A DNA stretch of 64,000 nucleotides from Brachyhypopomus gauderio (Eukaryota > Chordata > Actinopteri > Gymnotiformes > Hypopomidae). A program made the translations under genes and the position numbers. The notes under the pieces are model-generated. The model was not told the origin of the DNA and did not search any database. It saw only the letters and a program-made list of their open reading frames with translations. This document shows, piece by piece, positions 1-11,562 of this stretch (its first letter is position 1; each line of letters opens with the position of its first letter). The stretch covers positions 734,501 to 798,500 of the forward strand of contig NW_027506896.1 of NCBI RefSeq assembly GCF_052324685.1, read 5' to 3'.

Positions 1-1
1 T

Positions 2-694
<693 letters not shown>

Positions 695-3600
695 CCCCTC
701 CCACTGAACATCTTGGGCCCCGCCCACACACGCTCAACACTGTGAACCAAACTGAGCATGTGCCGGATGGAGCGACTGACTGACTGCACAAAGACGTGTT
801 CCTCCTCCTCTCTGCTCTGATCTGTGCCATTGGAGAGGTCGGCAACAGTATATGGGTTGATGTTTTTTTTTTCCTTCAATTCAGGACACAATAGGCATGG
901 AAGCCTACCACGGCTTTTTACCGTCATAGCACTGTTTTGTTGGTGGAGTCCTGATTTGTAAGATCATCTCTTAGCAGGTTCAATGAAGTCTTTTCACTCT
1001 TTAGAGAACATTGCCTACACAAGACTCATTTCAAGGTGAAATTGTGTTCATTATATGTAATACACAGAAAATGAGTCACTGAATCTGACTGAGTGAAACA
1101 CTATTAAACACTCTGGTTATTTCTTTAGAAATTACCTTCACCGAAGCTCTGACAATCATGCTGAAACAGGCCAAATTTACACCAGTTATGTAGGCTTTTA
1201 ATCTCCATGTTGCCTTCAACTCTTAATAAACCAAGAGCTTCTGGATGGTAATCACAAGGTACTGAATGCCTACACCAGGGTCAGCCTCCACCCTCCAGAC
1301 CGGCTCACTCGTTTACCCTCTCCTTGGAGTTATTCCTTGGCCAAAACCATGTAATCGGATAATCTTGAACCTTATAGAAACTTAATATGAAAATTCTGCT
1401 TTTAATTTCTCATCTTTGGTGTTTTTTAGGTTTTCAATTTCTTCTTACACTTGTACTCACATCATTGAAAAAAAAATGTAAGTTATAGTTTTCTACTATA
1501 TTTTTAGGATATTAGGATCTTGGATCTGCTGTATGTTATGCATATGTGTGTGTGTTGCGTTAAATATATGAATTGTATGGTTATCACTACAGAGAGGGCA
1601 GCTCAACTTTGAGAGCAATCATGAACTTCTCAAATAGAATGTATAAATGTATATTCATCAAGGTATAAATGTATATTTTTGGCACATGGTTATGCCAAAG
1701 CCGACTGTATTTTTAGATGTTTTGTTTCTTTTTTAAAATCATGTTATGGCTCTTCAAGGTTTTTTTTTCCACACAGTGAAGCCATTTTGTGGTTCCTCGT
1801 GCCAGCTGCAAACAGTAACATGATGGAATGTTGTACTAAAAACTGGGAATCTGACATTTGGGATTTGGTGACACTGTGTTGGCATTCTTGACTGGTTAAA
1901 CATGGAGGGGGCGTGGCCAGACCTGGCTCCTCCCTGGATGAGCACTCATGAACTTTTGCCAACAATGTTGCACAGTGAATCACCAAACCCTTCTCAAATA
2001 CACTCTGTACACACAGTGAGGTCTGGTCTCTGTTTCTCCTGTTCAGAGCTCCACAGAGGAATGCCTGTCCTGCTGGTCTTGAACTACCCTGCATAGTACT
2101 TTTATTTGGCCTTAGATAAACATTTCTTCCAGGAGTAGAACTGTAACTTTCAGAGAGGCAAAACCTTTTTAATTTATTATGTAAAAAAAACTATTCTGGT
2201 AAAACCTGCCTGACCAGTCCTGCAGCAAATGTTGCAACGTGTGTGCAGTAACCTGCAGCGGTGTATTCAAAGGGGGGATTGCGTCAGATCACTTGAGGCA
2301 TGCTGGGATTGGCCTTTCAACGCATTTTAATCCAGCACCTTTTGGTAAAATGTGTGAGAACGTTTAAGTAAAAGAAAAATATTCTTCATCAGTGAATAAT
2401 GGTACTTATTTTAGAGCAAAATGTATGTGTGCGGGAATCTTCAGTTTACTTCACCTTGGGCATAATCTAAGAAGGGTGCTCTGTGACTGCTGTTTCATGA
2501 GTGAGAGAGAACTTGCTCAACCGGTTGGCTAGGACTTCTGAGGAGTCCCAGATGGATGAGTGCACGGGCGTCTGCCTGTGGTTCAGTCCATGTGCTCTGG
2601 CCTCATACCCCTCCTCTCCTCCCAGCTGTTTTACAGCACCACGGCGCCCAGAACGAGAGGGCTTTGTGAACACTCATTCACCAAACTGCGTTACACCACC
2701 GGGGAAAAGAATACACCACCCTTTTCACACTTGCTGGAGCTTTTGCTGACATTTCCCAAGTACGTCATCCTTTGTGATTTCATCATGGATCTGGTCCCAC
2801 CGCCCGGGATCCATGTGTCTGGGCGTAGTCTGCTCTCTGTGGGTTACTGAAGGCGTCTGCCCAGGTCCTAGTGGACCTGCTCTCCGCAGGAAGGGCAGGA
2901 CATGGGGCAGATATTTGTGAACAGGAAGGGGGGGAAAGGAAGCTGGTAAATGGGGCTGAGAGGAGAGAGGGAGCCCCATAGTCACAAACTTTCAGGCAGG
3001 AACACAAACTCCGTCTTGCGTCCTGTTACAGGAAGTGGAGGAATATCATGATCTGGGCCGGTGCTGATAAAGAACTGAAATGAGATGGGCCTGGTGTGCA
3101 ATCCTGGGTGTATCCATGTCTGTGGTTCATAACCAAACTAGAAGCCATTTGTTCCAAATAGAGATTCAGAATTTTATTTTGGATTAAATGTGTAGTTTGA
3201 TTTGCCCATCTGTGACATTGTTTCAAGCGTCTACAATGGTCTAATCCATAGCATTTAATTCAACTGATTCATTCTGACCCAGAAGTAAAAAAAATATATA
3301 TTTTTTAAAAGGGACCACGACTTCTGTTGCCAAAATAAACTAAGGAGGGTTTTCTATGCTTAGTGTTGAAAATCATGTTGAAAGGTGCCATCTGGTGGTG
3401 CACATGGGAATATCAAATATATACTAAAAGACAAACAATTGTTTACCGTAGTTAACATACTGTACTGTAGAAAATTGAGGGAGGAACAGATATTCAATAT
3501 GAGCTTAAGCTTGATGAACCTTTCAAATCTTTCTCGTATTGAGTGCAGTGTTTTATGTAAAAAATGAACCCAAGAGAAGTTTCCATTGGTAAAATGTATT

Positions 3601-3843
3601 AATTAAAACTAAATCTAGTTATCAAACGCAACACCACTTGTGAGTGATGGGGTTTGCACTCCACACTGCACTGTGTGTTATTTAACACTTCTACAGAAAA
3701 ATGTTGATCTTGGAATACCTTCAGAAAACTGGAAATGCCACTTCTGTTAACGTGAGGGTAAATAACAGTAACTATGCAAAGTGCAGTTTCCTTGAGGTCC
3801 TGAAGACGAAATTAAATGCATACACGCAAACTCCATCACGTCT
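695..3843. other. 3' UTR of pkn2, then convergent intergenic spacer to kyat3
   Basis: Between the pkn2 stop codon and the kyat3 stop codon on the opposite strand I see no further gene. A canonical AATAAA at 1225-1230 is the best candidate poly(A) signal for pkn2. For kyat3, a reverse-strand AATAAA near 3172-3178 is possible but weakly supported. Open frames here are short, overlap on both strands and resemble nothing I recognise. The human neighbour GTF2B, which lies between PKN2 and KYAT3, is not visible here. Confidence 0.6.
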
Positions 3844-6800
3844 TCAACCAGTGCTCCAGGTCTTCAGGATGGACTCTGCAGCATCAAGCGTGCTGTCTTG
3901 CTGCAATGAAGAAGCAACAATAAAGCATCAATGTCACCTCACCTGCTGAGACTGTGTTTGCTGTGTTCGCAGCAGCAGACTGAACTCATTGCTTGCAAAT
4001 GAGTTCAGCAATTCAAAGGCAATGCTGATCATTCACATATTGGTTCATTTCCATCGATTCCCGATTAAGGTCACTCCTTACCTTGATGAAACACAGACGG
4101 ATGTATTTCTCAAAGTGTTTTCTGGATTCAGTCCCACAGAAAGCTGTGACTGGAATAGCAGCCAGTTTCTAGAAGAGAGACACGCCTTGGATTAAATCAG
4201 AACGGCCTTCATGGCTGTACTGGCCTACAGAGTCATGATGGAAATTAGATTTCTGCACCTTCTCCTTCACCATCCACTTCACAAACTTGTAATCATAAGG
4301 CTCATCCTCCTCCATGTGAGAAAGATCCTGATCTACACAGAACAGGAAAACACGACATGAGAAAAACAGGGAGCCCATCAACTCCAACATCATAATGATG
4401 ACAGCACCGCCGTTAGAGCCGAGCTCAACAAGCCGTAACTCACTCAGGGCCGTGACGTCCACCACCATGAAGTATCCCCCTTCAGGGAGCACCGGAGACA
4501 TGCCGGCCTGCTGCAGGATGCACGCCAAGCGATCACGCTTCACCTCCAGTTCTACTGCTAGAGAGGAGAAGTAGCAGTCGGACTGCCCCATCAGCTCAGA
4601 GTCACGCAGGAGACCCAGCGCCACTGCCTCCTACCAGGAACCACACACACACACGTTAGAGAGGAAGTACAGTGTGAACATGCTGACTACATTTACTGTG
4701 ATTACTGATTCACTGCGGTCACATGCCTGTAGGGGAGTGGGACACGTGTACAGGGTGTTCTGCATAACCGTCTGCAGGTGTTTGACCAAATGGTCAGGCC
4801 CGATAGACCAACCCAGCTACAAACAAAGAAACAAATGAGGGAAACAGTGTAAATGACACATTAATTAACATTCATGAATAACAACAATATTTTACAATAC
4901 ACCGATTCCCAGTCACTGCTTCTCTCCTCATCAGCTCTCATTAAGACCACAGACATTTTATAAGACCATTTTAAGACCACAGACATTTTATAAATGCTTT
5001 TTAAAGAACTATAAAACAAGGAATGGCAAAAGAGCAGTTCATTTTAAGTAGCAGTTACCTTCCAGCCAGTCACACTGAAGGTTTTCCCTGCACTCCCAAT
5101 AGTAATGGTTCTGTCCCACATGCCAGGAAGAGTCGCTATATGGGGAACAGGACACAATGACACCAACTCCCAGAATTCTTTATAAACAAATCAGTGCTCA
5201 GATGAAACTCTGAATTCCATGAGCAAATATAACAGTACAAATATAACACACAAAAATTCACTCTGCAGCCTGTCACATTTATTCAGTACTGGTAGAAGGC
5301 AACTAAATGAACAGAACAACTTGAAACTGACAATTTGTATAAGGTTTGTATAAGCAGAAAAAATGTAGTGTCTAGTATGCAACCTTGAGGTACATTACGT
5401 ATACCTGAATGGACATGGGAGTAATCATAAAATACAAGAATGACAGATGAAACCTTCACAGGTCATTTATGTACATGGCTGGACACCAGTGGAAACCACG
5501 TGTCACAAGCCTCCTGCCTGCTAGCTAGATCTGTGCTCAGCATCAGACCTGTGGGCCCCTGCATGAAATGTGCAGTTCACAAAGCCCTGCACTGTGTTCC
5601 CCTGATGCCTGATGAAGACTTGCAGTGTGATCTGATGAGCAGAAGGTGGCGTGAGAGAACAGCACCAAAGCACAACACGATCAACCATGAATTCCTGCAA
5701 ATGAGAACCAATTATCTACAATACACAAGCTGTTCCACCTCCGTACCTATTTTCACATGCTCATGGCCTTTGTAAACGAGCCATTCATAAACCTCGTCAC
5801 TGAAGCACAAGGCATCATGCTTGATGCAAAGATCCGCAATGGCTTGTAGCTCACTTCTGGTGAAGACCTGATTGACAGAGCAAAATAACACTCAGTGCTA
5901 TAAGCAGCGGACAAGAGAAAAGTTAAGCCACGTAAAGTGAAGAGCAAATCTTACTTTCCCAATGGGGTTATTAGGAGTGTTCAGAATGATGGCCTTTGTC
6001 TTGGAACTGAATTTACTGGCAAGTTCATCCTGGTCCAGAACCCAATCTGCACTACTGATGTTGGTCATCTTGCTGGACGTCTACAACACACAAAGAAAAA
6101 TATTAGTTGGTCTTTGAATAAATTTTTTTGACAAAAAAATATTTTAAAAGAGGGAAACTCACTGGTCGAAGTGGTATTAAAACTGGCTTGGCCCCTGCCA
6201 TCCTAACCATAGGAACATAGCAGTCAAAGAAAGGTTCAATTATTATCACCTGCATCCAGGAAGGAAAAAAAGATTCATCCACTAGAGGGCACCATTGAAC
6301 ATCATTTATGTATCTTGAAAACATTGGTATTTCTTTACCTCATCTCCTTCTTCTACTAGTGCCTGCATGGTACACATTAATGACCCATAACCTCCCACGG
6401 TGACCAGGATCTCTTTTAATGGGTCAATCAGACGGCCATACACTTTGCCATACACCTGAGACAGGGCTTTCACTAGCTTTGGGTGGCCCTGAAACAGACA
6501 GTAATAATTCAGCCTTCTCAGAGGTTACACAAACACACACCTGCATACATCTTGCTTTATGTATAATGTGTCAGATCACAAAAGACTGCAAAATGTAAAA
6601 TCTATTTTAAATCAGTGACGTTTCTCTCAGTAAAATCCACTGCAACAGGATTGAGAGACCATTAGGCTTCTATGAAAGAAACAGAAATTCCAGATAATTC
6701 TTAGAGCTGATAATGATCTCAGACTGGAGACTAAAGTGTGCTGCTCTGAGCACTACGCTGAAACTCTCAGCAGCACCACAACTGATTAACGTTGTAGCTC

Positions 6801-7443
6801 ATAAAACAGAGAAAAGCTTGAGAAATGCTCCCATGAATGAACATGGTTCAGTGCTGCTTCAGAGATGCAGCACAGTTGTACATGAATCATTTTAATGACT
6901 CAAATTACAGGGCTGCTCTATTAGAACAATGACGCACGACTAAATGGTGAAGCGGTAGGATGAAGCAGGAACACGTGCTCAGGAGTGTCTTACGAAGCCG
7001 CGCGTGTACTGGTTCAGCCTGTCCACCATCGCAGCCTGAGCGAGACCCTCCTTCACGTAAGATGGAGGAGGAATGTCCGGGTAGCCTTGCCCGAGGTTAA
7101 CAATCGATGGATCCGCTGCCACTGAGGTGAAAGCAACCCTGGCACAAGAAGGACAATAACACCATCAGCCTTACAGCAGAGCGTGCAACTTGGGGTGCTC
7201 AGATTTGCTCCACTCTTACCACACATTCTTGTCCAGTCCTTCAATTCTCTTAGCATTCTTGTGTTTGACTGAGGTCATACTGGACTAGAAGAGAACATGA
7301 AATGGAAGGTCAGAACCACACGAGAGAAATACTTAATGTGCTGCAGACCAGACTCCTCTCACCTTTGTGGAAAACAACTTCCCTGTTGGACGAACTAAGT
7401 AACAAGCAGATCTGCATCGATGTAACAACTGCACGATAGTCAT
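3844..7443 (-). CDS. kyat3: Kynurenine aminotransferase 3 (cysteine-S-conjugate beta-lyase 2), complete
   Basis: A PLP fold-type I aminotransferase that converts kynurenine to kynurenic acid and also acts on glutamine and cysteine S-conjugates. Thirteen coding exons on the minus strand, all in consistent phase: 7363-7443, 7220-7284, 6994-7138, 6339-6488, 6163-6249, 5955-6080, 5747-5867, 5059-5135, 4727-4816, 4444-4630, 4259-4332, 4082-4168, 3844-3900. They total 1347 nt, giving 448 aa against 454 in human. Visible motifs are NLGQGYPDI near the N-terminus, NTPNNPIGK in the middle, SDEVYEWL, and [12 protein letters not shown] with the Schiff-base lysine. The C-terminal arm contains NEPYDYKF-like [11 protein letters not shown]. 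The first exon encodes a basic, hydroxyl-rich leader with no acidic residues, as in a mitochondrial presequence. A second in-frame Met near residue 30 could start a cytosolic form. The intron after codon TPLQ uses a GC donor. All other introns read are GT-AG. The start was chosen because the leader exon has a good acceptor two bases upstream and no intervening stop. Confidence 0.93.
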
Positions 7444-7464
7444 GCCTGCAAAGGAAGTAACAGG

Positions 7465-7580
<116 letters not shown>

Positions 7581-8214
7581 AACACCACAGCGTTCACCTT
7601 AGAACGCAACTTTCAGTGTCACTCAGACTGACAAGACAATGTTTGGTTGATTGGTCTAAATACACCACTGACAACAATTCTCTAAATCCTTGAAACTGTA
7701 AGTCTTGTTTTCTTAAATCAAAATTATTTGGAATTTAATGTGTTATCACTTTTCTCTTATACAAGGTATTTACTGCTTTAGGCAGTTCCCAAAGAGCTCA
7801 GAAAATGCATATCCATTCAAGAGACAATGTGATATATGATTATTGTTTAAAGAACTGGATCAACTGGAAACTGCAGCACCTCGATTTTTCTTCATCTCTA
7901 CAGTGAATTAAAGGGTAGACGTGTTTATACTGCAGGTCTCTAGTTAGGTGTGTGTACCCAGTGTTCACCAGTCTCCCAGTACTGGCTAGCTGGTTAGTGT
8001 TAGCTAGATTACCCACCTGTCACATTCTGCTAATGTCCCAGTAATGTCCCAGTCCACTAAAACCTCCCATTAGGTACCCATTATTCATGTGACCTACCGG
8101 TGGACAAGTTACCCGCATTGTCAATGTCTCAATGTGTCAATGTCTGTCTGTCTCTGGCGTTTTGATTCTTTAGGCTACATGAGCTTGTGTGGCTGAAGAT
8201 CGTGTCATGTTTAC

Positions 8215-8265
8215 CTTCTCCGGTAGCCGGTACCGAGCTGCACCGTTCCGGTTCTGTACCGATAT
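8215..8265 (-). promoter_or_regulatory. Possible kyat3 promoter / non-coding first exon
   Basis: On the minus strand a CpG-rich stretch ends in GGAGAAG followed by gtaaac, a plausible splice donor at 8211-8214. This would supply the upstream partner for the acceptor at 7446, which lies only two bases before the kyat3 ATG. It rests on position and composition alone; there is no transcript evidence, and the 5' limit is a guess. Confidence 0.3.
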
Positions 8266-8281
8266 GTCATGCGGCTTCTTC

Positions 8282-8382
8282 TCTGCTTGAGGTAAATGTG
8301 TTTTGTGTTTACAAGCAGCAGATTCTGCTTGAGGTAAATCTATTTTGTGTGTGCAGGCAGCAGATTCTGCTTGACGTAGCTC
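8282..8382. repeat. 42-bp minisatellite, about 2.4 copies
   Basis: The unit beginning tctgcttgagg recurs at 8282, 8324 and 8366, a constant 42-bp spacing. The second copy differs from the first at a few sites and the third is truncated. Confidence 0.85.
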
Positions 8383-10905
8383 GTCTCCACCTACAAAACC
8401 GACCAATGTTTCAGAAGCAAAGTGCGCTCAAAAAGCGCAGATTAGTGTGATATAGTTAAAAACAATGTCCGGAAAAAATATAAAGATCGACGTCAATTGA
8501 ACTATGTGTCGCATGAATTACTTCGTCCACGCAAAAATCTTTATTGAAAATGGACGTAAGTTACATCAACGTCAATGCGAAGGTACAATGTTTCTGCCAA
8601 AGCACAATCGAGCAAATAAAAAAACACCGTGGTATTTTCGTTATATTAAACTTAGGATACTATGTGTATAAATTTGGCATAGAAATATGTCCAAATGTAA
8701 ATATTACATTGAAGACTAATGTAAGACTGTTGAAGTGACGATCGCTTCGCGATCAAACTATTTAGACAAGTTTTATTCGCAAAAGAAGATCGCAATGTGC
8801 ACCTTAAAGAGGGAATGTGATCTGACGATTTACACTTAAAACAGATACTTATACCTTGTATCTCAAATCATGTGCCCCTTAATGCTGTATAAAATCTTTT
8901 TTGCACCAATCATGGATCTATTTTGCACACTCTACAGAATTTAGTAGTCCAATCTTCCACGTTCCTCATATAACTACGTTGCCAATTATTTTCCATGATC
9001 CTTTCTTGACCCTGCATGAGAGCCTTTCTTCAAAAGGCCTGCCTCCTGTGCCACATGTGTCCCCAATTAATTTTATTCCACAATGTGTGTATGATGTGTG
9101 TGTTGCCTGTCTGTGGCCAAAGTGTTGCATCCTAATCTCACAGTCGCTCCTGGTATTCTGCTGAGCTCCCTCTAACCTTTATTTAAAGTGTATACTTTCC
9201 CCACATAATCTAGCTACAGAAACGTTTTGAGTGCTGTTGTTGGAAGAGCTGGTTAATTGTTAATTAGTTCAAAGCATATATTAGCATCAATTCCAGTCAA
9301 CACTGATATAAATATCAAATATATGGATTAAATACTTCATAATCAAACACTTCGCCACAATTTAGATTTGCGTTCACACGTTATAACCGAATCTGTCTCG
9401 TGAGAGGAGGCGCGGGCCGTTAGCCGTTCAGCTAACGTTAGCGGTTAGCTAGCTACGCTATATGAACGTAATCTGGAATATATAACAGTAATGTTATCAA
9501 GGCAACATACGTTTACTTTGCTCATGATAGTTTTCGTCATAGTTTGAACTGTTATTAAAACCTCTGCAAATAATACATTGGCAAGAAACGGCGCTGGGCA
9601 GTTAGCTAGCACTGACGTGATTGAGTAGTTCAACGTTAAGAGAAAAATCTACACATCCAGCTCCATTACTAATGAACTTTGATCTGGACCGTTTTTGGTT
9701 TACCGAACACTTATCTCTGTTCATTCTGTTCAACTATCTAATGATTAGTTCACAAGATGAAATTAGGTGTTTTAGTTATGCAATTACAGAATCCCCCTTC
9801 CCCTTTGAACTAGGCCTGCATGTTGCCGTTATATGCACACACAGCAGAGTATAATTTGTTCAGATTAATTTCGCGAATTGTATTCTCTCGCGATTAGCTG
9901 TTTCTGCCCATTTATTTGATTCCAAAACAAAGGGGATGTGTTTTAGCCTGAGGCTCACTGTGTTTTAATCGTTAAGACAGTATTTACCTTTTTTTACGTT
10001 TATTATTTGAACAGCAGTGACTTGCTCTTACCGTCTTGTCATTCAGTATTATTTTTTTCTTCCCCTTAATTCAAATGTTTTATCTTTTTTAAAGTTATTA
10101 CCAAATTAAACTGCCTAGTTTTAATTAATATGAGTGGTTCATTACATCCCTAATTTATTTATGTCTGTAATGCATATAAATCCGGAAGGATTAAATCTCA
10201 TTGATTATCTCAGCTGCATTGGCCTTGTGGGTCTAATTATCTAAATTAAAAGGAATTCTTAATGCCTTGTATTTTAATTTTCTCTGTGGCGTTTAATTTT
10301 TAATTGGCTAGCAGTTAGCTCTGAATTGTGAAAAATTGCTCTCTGTTGAGAGGCCGCCACTCAGATCCGTCTACAGTAAGAAAAACACCTTGGGGGGAAA
10401 AGGGTCTCTTTTGTGTTATTCCTACTAGGGTGTACACAGCATGGAGATTAAATAGGTCTACATTTTTCTGATCTCTCAGGATAAATGAAACTGGTGTATG
10501 ATAGTCTATTGGTTGCATATTGCTTTATATTCTTTCATTGCTTCATTTATAGGTTTGCATGCATAAGCATGAAACCTTGAAAACAGGCTTTAAAAAGGGA
10601 GCAGTTTGTATGCTAAAAAAATTCAGTACAGAAAAAGAAAATAAAAATCATGACAACTAGAGAAGTTTGTGGCTGTTGAGATCAACAACAGTTCCCGCCA
10701 CTTGAAAAAAGGATTCAAGTTACATGTCATAAAACTACATGTACATGTTGACCGCAGACATAGGAAAGCAGCTGCAGATGAGATGGTGTCAAAGCTGCAA
10801 ACAAAACATGAAAACAGCTGTGCCTGAAACCTCCAACAGGCTCTAGAGGGCAGGAACAATATGTTACACACCAAAAACATTTGACACAATTATAGAAGCT
10901 ACACT

Positions 10906-10974
10906 GCAAGTTGTGAATCTTTCAACAGCATCAGACAGATGCAAGTTGTGAATCTTTCAACAGCATCAGACAGA
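10906..10974. repeat. 35-bp tandem duplication
   Basis: The segment starting gcaagttgtgaatc at 10906 is repeated head to tail at 10941 and is essentially identical over 34 of 35 bases. This suggests a recent duplication. Confidence 0.9.
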
Positions 10975-11562
10975 AGAAAGCCAGTTTACAACAAACATCA
11001 AGTCATTTTGACACATGCCACATCCCAGGAGTGTCATGCCTTAGGCTAGATGGCAGAGTTCGGAGGAACTAGCGCGTCATCATTTCTGATGTTGTGAATA
11101 AGATGGCTGGGGCACAGAGACTTCAAATGTAAAGAAGCATTGTTGCTGTGTTTACTAAAATGCCCTCAGGCTCATTGAGAGGTGTTTGAGTATCCAGAAA
11201 GGTAGTTAGACAACATGCACTGCCCAGGAAGCCAGATAATTAGAGACCATGAATACTTTTATATATAAACAATGATTTGTTGGTATATATTTATTCACTT
11301 TAAATAGGACATGCACACAAAATTATATTATTTATAACCAATAAAACATGTCTATAAATATCCTAAATTAAAGGGTGACATTTGCTTATATTTTGTCTTT
11401 TCATTTTTAAACCTACCTGCTTGACTGCAAAGCAAAAATAAACTCTTTGATTTTGAATGCTTGTAAACATTAGAGCCAAGCTAAATAAATTCAGGCATCT
11501 GTAATTGTATCAAGAACTGTGCCACTAATAACTAAAAAGTATGAACTTTGTTATTTGTTCAG

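Noticed and set aside
2501-3007. Overlapping 68-96-codon frames between pkn2 and kyat3.
   Set aside because: No splice signals in phase, no recognisable domain, and frames on both strands compete. Considered as a GTF2B remnant, but no TFIIB zinc ribbon or cyclin-fold motif was seen.
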